From Bacilli bacterium (GTDB taxonomy: Bacteria > Bacillota_I > Bacilli_A > RF39 > UBA660), in assembly GCA_017428495.1 (NCBI GenBank), contig JAFRQS010000031.1, positions 89,587 through 153,586 of the forward strand: a DNA stretch of 64,000 nucleotides, read 5' to 3'. How positions within the stretch are numbered: position 1 is the stretch's first letter; every line of letters starts with the position of its first letter. This document shows, in pieces, positions 49,143 through 57,418 of this stretch. The notes under the pieces were generated by a model. It was not told where the DNA came from. It made no database searches and saw only the letters and a list, made by a program, of their open reading frames with translations. The position numbers and the translations under genes were made by a program.

Positions 49143-49760
49143 CTAATTTTCTACTTCTTTTTTCTTTAAATACAAATAATATAAAATTATATACAAAATA
49201 AATCCTAAAACAAATCCAGTGTTATGAGCAAATAAAGTCCAGTAATTATCCCCATTCATAAAGTAAGTAAAAAATATACCATATATAGTTAAAATAATTT
49301 TATGACTTTTTTTAATATCTTTCATACTTCCTTTATGTATTAAAACATATCCTAAACACATCCCTATTATGCCAAAAACACCAATTGAAGATCCAACTTG
49401 AGCAAATGTGTCTTTATTGTATGCTCCGTCGATTAATGGGTAAATAAAATTAGTGATAATACTGCCTAATATACCAATAATTAAAAATGAACATATAAGT
49501 ATTATTTTATTTGTCTTTTTTTCTAATAAATTTCCTGAAAAATACAAACCAACCATATTTGCTATAAGATGCAATATAAACCAATGCATAAATAAACTTG
49601 TAATATTTCTATAGAAGGCAAATCCATTGTCGCATACTTCTATTCCGCAAAGTCCAAAATTTTCAGCATATGTAAATACATCCGAAAAAATAATAACAAA
49701 AAAGTATAGTAACGTCATGAATAGAATTAGCATATTAGTAGCAGTTAACCATTTCTTCAT
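49143..49760 (-). CDS. Rhomboid family intramembrane serine protease
   Basis: 205 aa with about six TM helices. Catalytic elements: MHWFILHLIANMVGL (HxxxHxxxN type) in helix 2, serine in VGSSIGVFGIIG aligned with GASGAIFG, and histidine in LFAHNTGFVLGFIL. The serine motif has Ile for the second Gly, a mild deviation. Start 49760 with taaggagg upstream (minus strand). Likely cleaves membrane-protein substrates; unknown here. Confidence 0.85.
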   Translation of the reverse strand: MKKWLTATNMLILFMTLLYFFVIIFSDVFTYAENFGLCGIEVCDNGFAFYRNITSLFMHWFILHLIANMVGLYFSGNLLEKKTNKIILICSFLIIGILGSIITNFIYPLIDGAYNKDTFAQVGSSIGVFGIIGMCLGYVLIHKGSMKDIKKSHKIILTIYGIFFTYFMNGDNYWTLFAHNTGFVLGFILYIILYYLYLKKKEVEN

Positions 49761-49860
49761 TTTTTTCCTCCTTATATTAAAGATTATATCATATATCAAA
49801 ATGTTTGTGTTTAAGATTAGTGCAATATCTATAAAAAATGAAGAACCTATAAAATTGATA

Positions 49861-49886
49861 AAAAAGACAAGTGTTTTCACTTGTCA
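49861..49886 (-). terminator. Terminator (minus strand)
   Basis: GACAAGTG-TTTT-CACTTGTC, T-run on the minus-strand 3' side; ends the transcript of the small membrane protein genes. Confidence 0.7.
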
Positions 49887-49955
49887 TATAAGAATCTATT
49901 TTAAATAGAATAACATAAAATAATTACGTTTTTTTAAAATTGTAATAAATTATTA

Positions 49956-50126
49956 TTATTTTTTTTCAATGCAATTTAACAATGAATCAATTACAAATAA
50001 AATCATTATAAGGTTCATTGGATCAAAATTTTTATTAATTAGTTGATAAATCATTAGTCCAAAATATCCAAGAGTTATTACTAATGTAAAAATTAACCAT
50101 CCAATTTTGTTTTTTTTAATTTTCAT
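49956..50126 (-). CDS. Small membrane protein, unknown
   Basis: 56 aa, start 50126, RBS aggagg (minus strand). MKIKKNKIGWLIFTLVITLG begins the first TM helix; a second hydrophobic stretch is MNLIMILFVIDSLLNC. Too short for the 60-aa ORF limit but with a strong RBS and a terminator after it. Not recognised. Confidence 0.55.
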   Translation of the reverse strand: MKIKKNKIGWLIFTLVITLGYFGLMIYQLINKNFDPMNLIMILFVIDSLLNCIEKK

Positions 50127-50170
50127 ATTTGTCCTCCTGCTATATCACAAAATATTTTAAAGGTTTTATA

Positions 50171-50437
50171 TTATTTTTTTTTGTCTAGTTTGATTGATAC
50201 TGCAGCTAATTTATATGTTAGTGAAACAATTATAATTATTGGAAATAAAATCATTGTCATACTTAATGCACTAGTTTTACCACTTTTAATTGTATTCAAC
50301 ATTGTTTGTATAGGTTCATTAAATGAACTTAAGCAAAAATAAATAACAATAGTAAAACAAACAGCGTAAATTACAGTTTCTATCAATTCTTGACCAACCG
50401 TCTTTTTAGTAGTAATTTCTTTTTTTAAAAATTTCAT
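50171..50437 (-). CDS. Small two-helix membrane protein, unknown
   Basis: 88 aa. TM segments around VIYAVCFTIVIYFCLSSF and MTMILFPIIIIVSLTYKL, with basic ends (KKEITTKKT..., KLDKKK). RBS gaggagg before the start. It precedes the 56-aa membrane gene by 44 nt, probably in one operon. No family recognised. Confidence 0.55.
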   Translation of the reverse strand: MKFLKKEITTKKTVGQELIETVIYAVCFTIVIYFCLSSFNEPIQTMLNTIKSGKTSALSMTMILFPIIIIVSLTYKLAAVSIKLDKKK

Positions 50438-50530
50438 TATATATTCCTCCTCTAATATAATTATATCAAAATTTTATTATGAAATCTATATATAATAATT
50501 AGAGTAGATTAAAATTGATGTAAGTATATT

Positions 50531-50554
50531 AAAAAACAAAGCAATGCTTTGTTT
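50531..50554 (-). terminator. Terminator (minus strand)
   Basis: AAACAAAGC-AAT-GCTTTGTTT followed on the minus strand by TTTTTT; closes the nuclease operon. Confidence 0.75.
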
Positions 50555-50813
50555 ATTTCTTTAATCTAAAAATTATATTAAAGATAACAAAAATTAAAAA
50601 TAAAATACAATAACCAATGGTTACAATTTTAAAAATTAAGAAATAAGTATCTATTTTTAATATAGTAAGAATTAAAGAAGTTAGCAATATAATAGGAAAA
50701 TACATAAGTATAAAAGTTACTATATATGCAATTACACTAGGTTCTTTTTCTAAATTACTTTGTTCATCATCTTCCAGTATCCAACTTAAGAGGAAAAAAT
50801 CTGAAAAACGCAT
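50553..50813 (-). CDS. Small membrane protein in nuclease operon, unknown
   Basis: 86 aa. Acidic head (WILEDDEQSNLEKEPS) followed by two TM segments (VTFILMYFPIILLTSLIL and IFKIVTIGYCILFLIFVIF). Start 50813, one base after the stop of the preceding gene, so translation is coupled. Not recognised; association with the upstream nuclease suggests a membrane partner. Confidence 0.5.
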   Translation of the reverse strand: MRFSDFFLLSWILEDDEQSNLEKEPSVIAYIVTFILMYFPIILLTSLILTILKIDTYFLIFKIVTIGYCILFLIFVIFNIIFRLKK

Positions 50814-50814
50814 A

Positions 50815-51156
50815 TTAACTACCTCTTTTACTTTCTGTAACACTTCTATTTATTGTTCCGTCTTGCATTTTGAAGTCCCAATTTCTATTCAAAAGTTTTG
50901 TTTTATCCCATGCACCTACTGACCAGTATTTATTTTTACCAGCAAATACAACTTGATATGTTTTTTTTGAAAAAATCTCTACTTCACCATTTTCTTGGAT
51001 GTATTTGTTTAATGCCCTTATAATTTCTAATTCTTTTGTTTTATCTTCTGCTATTGCATACTCATGTGGAGCAAAATTTGTATAAGTTTTTGCATATCTA
51101 TAAGTTAGAGTATTTGCTAAATTTGAAAATTCCTCAATATTTTTAATCTCTGTCAT
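50815..51156 (-). CDS. Uncharacterised protein with PHEY...YW pattern
   Basis: 113 aa, soluble. Recurrent family pattern: TNFAPHEYAIAED, EIFSKKTYQVVFAGKNKYWSVG. I associate this pattern with small proteins of mobile or accessory regions, with no known function. ATG 51156 with aaaggaa upstream; overlaps the nuclease stop by ~14 nt, hence co-translated with it. Confidence 0.5.
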   Translation of the reverse strand: MTEIKNIEEFSNLANTLTYRYAKTYTNFAPHEYAIAEDKTKELEIIRALNKYIQENGEVEIFSKKTYQVVFAGKNKYWSVGAWDKTKLLNRNWDFKMQDGTINRSVTESKRGS

Positions 51157-52324
51157 ATGTTTCCTTTTCATTTTTTAGTACTGGTATCATAATTTTATCA
51201 AGCTTAGACCATATGTCCTTTTTTTCTTCTTCATTATTGTACATGAAATCACTTGAAATCTCAATATTACCAAATCTTACATTTAAATGATAACCATTTT
51301 TCCATGCGTTTTGAGCAGGTTTTAAATGTAGCTTATTTAAATATTCTATAATTTTATTGTATTGAATGTCTTTGTCAACAAAATAATTACTAAAATATAA
51401 TTCGCATACTAATCGATTATCTTTTATTTCTATTGCATAACAGCAAGTTCTACCATTTTTCCAAAAACTATTTTCTGTATCGGATAATAATGGAAATACT
51501 TTTTCAAGTGTAATAGTGCTAAATCTTAAAGTTTTTGGAGAACTATCTTTTTCATCATAAATGATAATTCCTTGATCTTTTAAATTACACAAGTATTCAT
51601 TTATAATACTATAAAAATAATAATAATCATCTTCTTTATTCTCAATGATTAAATCAATAGCTTGTTTGTGTTTTCTATAAATATTATTGCATAATTCCTT
51701 CAATTCATCATCTTTCATAATTTTTCTCCTTATAATTGATTTGTAATCCTCTATTAATAATTTAATTCTATTGTTTACATTTTCTAAATTGAGCTCATCA
51801 AGTATAGTAAATATATCATTATAACTTATACTTGCCCAATTATCACTATCACTAGCGACATCTCCGTATGGTGTTAAATACAAATATAATTTTTTAAAAT
51901 CCTCATACTCATTATCAATAATTTCTTTATATCTATTTAATTGATTATCATGTTCTCCAGTCCATATCTTATTTTCAATACAAATTACTATCTTATTCTT
52001 TCTTGATTTAAGTAATAAATCAATGTTTTTATATTCTCGCATAACACTGAAATCCTCATAATCAATATTAAGCAAATCAAACACTTCTAAAGATTTAATA
52101 TTACTATTTTGTGCAATTTTTCTAAATAATAATTCAAGAGGCTTGGTACCTAAATTATGACTTTCACTTGGATTAAAAATATATGCCAAAACAATGCTGT
52201 GTTTTAGTTCAGCATTAGTTATTTTTAATATATCAAATAAATTAGTATTATTAGTATAGGCTTTAAGTTTATTTAATGAATCAATATCTAATAATAAATT
52301 TTCTAAACATTTCCTATTATCCAT
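51143..52324 (-). CDS. PD-(D/E)XK nuclease superfamily protein (PDDEXK_4-like)
   Basis: 393 aa, first gene of a three-gene minus-strand operon. The catalytic core sits near residues 95-135: EYKNIDLLLKS supplies the Asp, VICIENKIWTGE supplies E-x-K, and DNQLNRYKEIID is the QLxRY motif typical of this superfamily branch. N-terminal helical domain and a C-terminal ~150-residue domain (WKNGYHLNVRFGNIEISSD) resemble no domain I can name. Many relatives lie in defence or accessory loci, but a defence role is inference. Confidence 0.72.
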   Translation of the reverse strand: MDNRKCLENLLLDIDSLNKLKAYTNNTNLFDILKITNAELKHSIVLAYIFNPSESHNLGTKPLELLFRKIAQNSNIKSLEVFDLLNIDYEDFSVMREYKNIDLLLKSRKNKIVICIENKIWTGEHDNQLNRYKEIIDNEYEDFKKLYLYLTPYGDVASDSDNWASISYNDIFTILDELNLENVNNRIKLLIEDYKSIIRRKIMKDDELKELCNNIYRKHKQAIDLIIENKEDDYYYFYSIINEYLCNLKDQGIIIYDEKDSSPKTLRFSTITLEKVFPLLSDTENSFWKNGRTCCYAIEIKDNRLVCELYFSNYFVDKDIQYNKIIEYLNKLHLKPAQNAWKNGYHLNVRFGNIEISSDFMYNNEEEKKDIWSKLDKIMIPVLKNEKETYDRD

Positions 52325-52592
52325 ATATTATACTCCTGGTTTTTATTATATATTAAAAAGGCACAATATTATATGCCCCGATACTACTATATCGGTGACA
52401 ATAATCATCTACCGACAACATACTATATCAATTAAAATATACTATATCATTACTTCAATTGATATTTAAATTGTAACATTCATATTGATAAAATACAATA
52501 CGTTTTGCAATACTATTATTATGATAAAGTTGATACAGAGTTTTTATTATCAATTAATTAAATGTGATATAATTAATAATAGAGGTGGTAGT
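52325..52592. other. Divergent intergenic region with repeated TACTATATC
   Basis: 268 bp between the nuclease operon (minus) and the Nudix gene (plus). It holds three copies of TACTATATC (52385-52393, 52421-52429, 52440-52448), an inverted TCGGTGA / TCTACCGA pair (52392-52416) and a small hairpin ggcacaatattatatgcc (near 52361-52378). No ORF or RNA recognised. The repeats could be a regulator-binding array. Confidence 0.35.
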
Positions 52593-53093
52593 GTGGAATT
52601 GTTAGATATTTATGATAGCAATGGAAATGTCACAGGTAAAACAATTTTGAGGGGTGACAAGAATGTAAAATTAGATAAAGATGAGCATATTGCGGTTGCT
52701 GTTATTTTTATAGAAAATGATAATGGGGAATTTTTAATTCAAAAGACTTCTAAAGAAAAAGGTGGAGAATTTTCATCTACAGGAGGTCATGTTGATAGCG
52801 GAGAGACACCACTGACTTCAATTAAAAGAGAAGTAAAAGAGGAATTAGGTGTTAGTATCGATGCTGATAAAATTGAAAATTTTGGTTTTTTGTTATTTGA
52901 TATGCCAATAAGATTTTTGTTTTATTTAAAGAAAAATATTAATTTGGATGACTTTATAATTCAAAAAGAAGAAGTTGATTATGTGAAATATATGAATATA
53001 AATGAGATAGATGAATTAATAAAGGCAAATAAAATGTTAAAATCACATGGTATTATGTTTAATAAATTGTTAGAAAAAATACATAAAAGATAG
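52593..53093 (+). CDS. NUDIX hydrolase
   Basis: 166 aa. Nudix box GHVDSGETPLTSIKREVKEE (G-x5-E-x7-REVKEELG) is intact. The head LLDIYDSNGNVTGKTI is typical of a broad Nudix group that includes IPP-isomerase-like proteins; the substrate is not predictable. GTG 52593 after gaggtgg is used; a longer frame to 52485 has no RBS. Likely paired with the next gene (9-nt gap). Confidence 0.82.
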   Translation: MELLDIYDSNGNVTGKTILRGDKNVKLDKDEHIAVAVIFIENDNGEFLIQKTSKEKGGEFSSTGGHVDSGETPLTSIKREVKEELGVSIDADKIENFGFLLFDMPIRFLFYLKKNINLDDFIIQKEEVDYVKYMNINEIDELIKANKMLKSHGIMFNKLLEKIHKR

Positions 53094-53102
53094 GGTGATT
53101 AA

Positions 53103-53717
53103 ATGCCAAACTGGAAGACTCATATAGAAATTGCAAAAAGAATAAGCGAAAAGTTAAATATTACAAATAATGAATTAAATGAATTTATGATTGGAAGCAT
53201 ATTACCAGACATTAATAATGGTTATGTGGTAAAAAAAATATCTAATATATATTCACACAAAAAAACACATTATGAAGAAAATGGGGGAATAACATATGTA
53301 AATTTTTATAATCAATATAAAAATCTTATAAAAGAACCATTAATTTTGGGTTATTATGTTCACCTGTATACTGATTATATATGGAATAATGATTTTTATT
53401 CAAGAATTGAAAAAAATGTTAATTACTGTAATTATACATCAAATGAATTAAGAGAAATTAAACATAATGATTTTAAATTGTATAACAATAAATATGTAAA
53501 AAATACTATTGATATAATAAATATTAGTGAAGTGTTGAGCAAAATAAAATTGATTAATAATGTATCTATAAATAAAAAAGATTTAATAAACGTAATAGAG
53601 TATCTAAATACATACAATATTTTTTTATCTACATATAAGTTTTATAAAGATAAAGAAATGGACCATTTATTAGAGGATGTAGTAAAAAGTATTTGTGAAA
53701 AAAATATTGATGTTTAG
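53103..53717 (+). CDS. Zinc-dependent phospholipase C-like protein
   Basis: 204 aa, cytoplasmic by sequence. Metal-ligand pattern of the S1/P1-PLC fold: PNWKTHIEIAKRI at the start, GSILPDINNGY, SHKKTHYEENG and LGYYVHLYTDYIWN. It would hydrolyse phosphate esters, but the natural substrate is unknown. RBS gggtgat; directly follows the Nudix gene. Confidence 0.75.
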   Translation: MPNWKTHIEIAKRISEKLNITNNELNEFMIGSILPDINNGYVVKKISNIYSHKKTHYEENGGITYVNFYNQYKNLIKEPLILGYYVHLYTDYIWNNDFYSRIEKNVNYCNYTSNELREIKHNDFKLYNNKYVKNTIDIINISEVLSKIKLINNVSINKKDLINVIEYLNTYNIFLSTYKFYKDKEMDHLLEDVVKSICEKNIDV

Positions 53718-53799
53718 TGTAATACTAATTAAGAATGATACTATTTAGTATTGAAAAAAAATACACATTATGTTATCCTTATACTAGGAGGCGTGTGAT

Positions 53800-54513
53800 A
53801 TGAACCAAGTTTTAGAATTTTTAGCTGAGAATTATATTTATGTAGCTGGAGGTTCTGCTGTAGTTATAGTAATTTTACTAATAATAATAGCATTAGGAAA
53901 TAAAAAGGAGAAAAGAAGTAATAAAAGTGTTGATTATAGTGCAAGAGATGCTGCTGCATTACAACCACAAAACATCGAGGAGGTTGGCAATGCTCCAATG
54001 CAAGGACCTATGCCAAGTCAAGTACAACCAGTTGTAGAACCACCAGTAGGAGTTCCAGTGGTTCCATCTATCGAACCAGTTGCAGAACCACAAGTAGAGG
54101 TTCCAGTAGTTCCATCTATTGAACCAGTTGCGGAACCACCAGTAGAGGTTCCAGTAGTTCCAACTATAGAACCAGTTGCAGAACCACAAGTAGAGGTTCC
54201 AGTAGTTCCAACTATAGAACCAGTTGCAGAACCACCAGTAGAGGTTCCGGTAGTTCCAACTATAGAACCAGTTGCAGAACCACAAGTAGAGGTTCCGGTA
54301 GTTCCAACTGTTGAACCAGTTGCAGAACCACAAGTAGAGGTTCCAGTAGTTCCATCTATTGAACCAGTTGTAGAACCACAAGTAGAAGTTGCGGAGGAAA
54401 AACCACTTATAATTCCTAGTGTCGAAACACCAAGTGAACCTAAGAATGTTGAATCAAGTTCTACTAATGAAGAGAAAAAAGAATCTTTAGAATTTTTTGA
54501 TGTTGAACAATAG
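53800..54513 (+). CDS. Membrane-anchored protein with Pro/Val/Glu repeats
   Basis: 237 aa. One N-terminal TM helix (VAGGSAVVIVILLIIIALG), charged segment, then seven tandem 16-residue repeats of the type VPVVPSIEPVAEPQVE (bp 54052-54387), and an acidic C-terminus. The repeat tract looks extended and rod-like, a cell-wall spacer or scaffold. RBS aggaggcg. It precedes cdaA and may be co-expressed, although a terminator lies between them. No enzymatic motif is seen. Confidence 0.7.
   Translation: MNQVLEFLAENYIYVAGGSAVVIVILLIIIALGNKKEKRSNKSVDYSARDAAALQPQNIEEVGNAPMQGPMPSQVQPVVEPPVGVPVVPSIEPVAEPQVEVPVVPSIEPVAEPPVEVPVVPTIEPVAEPQVEVPVVPTIEPVAEPPVEVPVVPTIEPVAEPQVEVPVVPTVEPVAEPQVEVPVVPSIEPVVEPQVEVAEEKPLIIPSVETPSEPKNVESSSTNEEKKESLEFFDVEQ
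54052..54387 (+). repeat. 48-bp tandem repeat, seven copies, in frame
   Basis: Seven near-identical 48-bp units encoding the 16-residue repeat, differing mainly by Ser/Thr, Ile/Val and Gln/Pro changes. The period is a multiple of three, so copy-number change keeps the frame; likely length-variable. Confidence 0.9.
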
Positions 54514-54537
54514 AAATTCTCGAAAGAGAATTTTTTT
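54514..54537 (+). terminator. Terminator
   Basis: AAATTCTC-GAAA-GAGAATTT with T-run, GNRA-like loop. Confidence 0.85.
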
Positions 54538-54660
54538 TATACTATATTATCTATTAAAAATTGAAGAGTTATGATATAATTATTTATACGGTGGGTTCTT
54601 TGTTGATTATTTTAAAAAAATGTAAATAATAGTATAATGAATATAGTATATGGAGGAATT

Positions 54661-55485
54661 ATGAATACAAATTTATTTTTGACTATTTTAAAGAATGTAA
54701 TTGATATATGTTTAGTATGGTTTGGATTATATTATATATTAAAGAATATCAGGAATAATGTTAAAATGACATTATTATTTAAAGGATTGGTAATTTTATT
54801 ATTGGTAAAGATACTTGCAGATGCTTTAGACTTATATACTGTTGGTCTTTTGCTTGAATATATAATTCAATGGGGACCATTAGCGTTAATAATTATATTT
54901 CAACCTGAGATTAGAAATGCTCTTGAGCAATTAGGAAGAACACAGTTATTAGGTAGACATAAGACATTGACAATGTCTGAAAGAGAAAAAATGGTTAGTG
55001 AAATTGTTAATGCTGTTGAATATCTTAAGAAAAATAGGATAGGTGCATTAATTATTTTAGAACGTGATTATAGCTTGAGACAATATATTGAAAGAGCTAA
55101 AAAAATATATGCTGAGATAACTAGTGATTTGCTTATATCTATTTTCTTCCCTAATAACCCATTGCATGATGGTGGTGTTATAATTCAAGGTGATAAAATA
55201 ACATGTGCTGGTGCAGTTTTCCCTACAAGCGTTGATATGAAGATTGGTAAAAGACTTGGTACTAGACATAGGGCAGCTTTGGGTATAAGTGAAGAATCAG
55301 ATTGTATATCATTGATAGTGTCAGAAGAGACTGGTAGAGTTTCAATAGCTATGAATGGTGATTTAAGCTATAATCTTACTTTAGATGATGTTAGAATAAT
55401 TTTATTAGAAGAATTACAGCCTAAGACAGAATTTGAAGATGAAATTGAAACTGATTCTGAAAGTGCAGGTGAAAGTAATGAATAA
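54661..55485 (+). CDS. cdaA: Diadenylate cyclase CdaA
   Basis: Membrane enzyme making c-di-AMP from two ATP, controlling potassium and osmolyte balance. 274 aa: three N-terminal TM helices (IDICLVWFGLYYIL, LLFKGLVILLLVKIL, LLEYIIQWGPLALIIIF), DAC domain with LHDGGVII and GTRHRAALG. The usual DGA reads DGG, a natural variant. ATG 54661 after ggagg; upstream ATG 54637 is not used. Overlaps cdaR by 8 nt. Confidence 0.95.
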   Translation: MNTNLFLTILKNVIDICLVWFGLYYILKNIRNNVKMTLLFKGLVILLLVKILADALDLYTVGLLLEYIIQWGPLALIIIFQPEIRNALEQLGRTQLLGRHKTLTMSEREKMVSEIVNAVEYLKKNRIGALIILERDYSLRQYIERAKKIYAEITSDLLISIFFPNNPLHDGGVIIQGDKITCAGAVFPTSVDMKIGKRLGTRHRAALGISEESDCISLIVSEETGRVSIAMNGDLSYNLTLDDVRIILLEELQPKTEFEDEIETDSESAGESNE

Positions 55486-56833
55486 ATTGAGATTAGTATT
55501 TAAAAGAATTGGTAGATTCTTTGATAAAAGACTTATAACACCAATTTCAAAATTAGTTTTATGGTTTAGTGAAAAAAGTAAAAATTTAGGTAAAAGTTTT
55601 GAAAAAATGTTTTCTAGGAAGAGTAGTTTGATAGTTGTTTCTTTGTTAATAGCTGTAGGTATATTTTATTATGTAGATGCTAAATCAACTATTATAAGCC
55701 AAACTTCTGCCGAAGTATTATATAACCAAAAAGTTAATGCTATATATAATGAAGAATTATATTCTATAGAAGGTATTCCTGAAACAGTAGATATTACTAT
55801 GATCGGAAGAAGATCTGATTTATATCTTGCAAAACAATTACCTATTGATACAGTAGACGTTGACTTGAAGGATTTAAAACCAGGTACTCATGATGTTTCA
55901 TTAAAATATAAAGGCGCAATAAATTCCGTTAATTATAAGATAGATCCTTCTATTGCAACTGTTATAATTTATCCTAAAATGTCAGAAGCTAGATTGGTAA
56001 ATGCAGATATAGTAAATCAGGATAAGTTGAATTCTAAATTATCGATATCTAAGGTTGAATTAGATAGGAAAGAAGTAATAATTAAAGGACCGCAATATAA
56101 ACTTGATCAAGTTGCAACTGTTAAAGCGTTGATAGATGTGAATAAGATAGATAATCCATCAGTTGGTACTATTGAATTATCAGATCCTGATAAGATTGAA
56201 TTGGTTGCATATGATAAGAAGGGTATAATTATCGATGTAGAGATAGTACCTAATACAATTAAAGCAACTGTTGAAATAACTTCACCAAGTAAAGTTGTTC
56301 CAGTAAATATAATACCTGAAGGTAAAGTGGCATTTGGTAAGGCAATAAGTAATATAACAAGTAGTGTAGAAAGCGTAACAATTTATGCTAATGAAGATGT
56401 ACTTTCTAATATTAAGAGTATTGATGTACCAGCTAATGTTGATGGACTTGAATCGGCAAAGAGATATAATTTGAATATTAAGAAACCAAGTGGTGTAAGA
56501 GAAATGAGCGAAACAACTACAACTGTCAATATTACAGTTGAGAGTGAAGCAAGTAAAGAATTAGAAAATATTCAATTAGAGTATAAGAATTTGCCAGATA
56601 ATTATTCTGTAAATGCAGCAAGTACTGATGATATGTCAGTTACAGTTGTTGTAAAAGGTGTTAAATCAGTATTAGAAAGCATAACTGAAGATTCTGTACA
56701 TGTATATGTTGATTTAAAAGATTATAAAGCAGGAACACATGATGTTGATGTAATTGTTGAAGGAAATGATGTAAGAGCAACATATGAGGCAAAAGTTAAG
56801 ACTGTTTCATTAATATTAAGTCAAAAGAGGTAA
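55478..56833 (+). CDS. cdaR: CdaA regulatory protein CdaR (YbbR domains)
   Basis: 451 aa. A TM helix (IVVSLLIAVGIFYYVDA) anchors about four extracytoplasmic YbbR repeats; the protein binds CdaA and modulates c-di-AMP synthesis. Features: VDVDLKDLKPGTHDVSLKYK, and a later VYVDLKDYKAGTHDVDVIVE. Start at 55478 inside the end of cdaA. In Bacillus glmM follows; here rplM does. Confidence 0.88.
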   Translation: MNKLRLVFKRIGRFFDKRLITPISKLVLWFSEKSKNLGKSFEKMFSRKSSLIVVSLLIAVGIFYYVDAKSTIISQTSAEVLYNQKVNAIYNEELYSIEGIPETVDITMIGRRSDLYLAKQLPIDTVDVDLKDLKPGTHDVSLKYKGAINSVNYKIDPSIATVIIYPKMSEARLVNADIVNQDKLNSKLSISKVELDRKEVIIKGPQYKLDQVATVKALIDVNKIDNPSVGTIELSDPDKIELVAYDKKGIIIDVEIVPNTIKATVEITSPSKVVPVNIIPEGKVAFGKAISNITSSVESVTIYANEDVLSNIKSIDVPANVDGLESAKRYNLNIKKPSGVREMSETTTTVNITVESEASKELENIQLEYKNLPDNYSVNAASTDDMSVTVVVKGVKSVLESITEDSVHVYVDLKDYKAGTHDVDVIVEGNDVRATYEAKVKTVSLILSQKR

Positions 56834-56848
56834 TAATACCTCTTTTTT
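56823..56848 (+). terminator. Terminator after cdaR
   Basis: AAAAGAGGTA-ATAA-TACCTCTTTT with T-run; overlaps the cdaR stop codon. Confidence 0.8.
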
Positions 56849-56871
56849 ACATATATAAAAGGTAATAAATG

Positions 56872-56900
56872 TTGACTTTTAAACATATTTTTAGTAGAAT
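56872..56900 (+). promoter_or_regulatory. Sigma-A promoter of rplM-rpsI
   Basis: TTGACT (56872-56877), 17-nt spacer, TAGAAT (56895-56900). Confidence 0.65.
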
Positions 56901-56904
56901 CTAT

Positions 56905-56968
56905 ATTGGTACATTTTTCACATCCCAAAAAAGTATAGTGTTCCGGACTATGACTTTAAAAAGAAGGG
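56905..56968 (+). promoter_or_regulatory. Probable L13 leader region
   Basis: The ~75-nt untranslated region before rplM contains a TATAGTGTTCCGGACTATG hairpin (about 56934-56952). Leaders are known before L13-S9 operons in Firmicutes; the assignment rests on position and hairpin only. Confidence 0.45.
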
Positions 56969-56978
56969 AGATAATATT

Positions 56979-57410
56979 ATGACAACTTTTATGCAAAAGA
57001 AAGCAGAAGTTGCACGTAAATGGTATGTAATAGATGCTACAGACGTATCTTTAGGTCGTTTAGCTTCTAAAGCAGCACACATATTACGTGGTAAACACAA
57101 AGTTACTTATACACCACATGTTGATTGTGGAGATTATGTAATAGTAATCAACGCTTCTAAAGTTAAATTAACTGGTAATAAACTTACTGATAAGATGTAC
57201 TATAATCATAGTGGTTATACTGGTGGTTTAAGAGTTAGAAGTGCTAAAACTATGAGAGAAAGTTATCCAGAAGAAATGATTGAAAGAGCTGTAAAAGGTA
57301 TGTTACCTAAAGGAAGACTAGGAAGACAAATGTACAAAAAATTATTTGTATATGCTAATGATGAACATAATCATCAAGCACAAAAACCAGTTGAATTGAA
57401 AATGAATTAG
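56979..57410 (+). CDS. rplM: 50S ribosomal protein L13
   Basis: Early 50S assembly protein. 143 aa: [69 protein letters not shown] agggag before ATG 56979. rpsI follows after 8 nt. Confidence 0.97.
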   Translation: MTTFMQKKAEVARKWYVIDATDVSLGRLASKAAHILRGKHKVTYTPHVDCGDYVIVINASKVKLTGNKLTDKMYYNHSGYTGGLRVRSAKTMRESYPEEMIERAVKGMLPKGRLGRQMYKKLFVYANDEHNHQAQKPVELKMN

Positions 57411-57418
57411 GAGGATTT

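Noticed and set aside
49627..49908. Plus-strand 93-aa ORF over the rhomboid start
   Set aside because: Shadow of the minus-strand rhomboid gene and of the terminator beyond it.
53959..54381. Minus-strand 140-aa ORF with Trp/Asn/Tyr repeats
   Set aside because: Pure shadow of the 48-bp tandem repeat in the plus-strand gene.
54052..54387. CRISPR array
   Set aside because: Regular 48-bp period but no spacers; units are contiguous and coding in frame.
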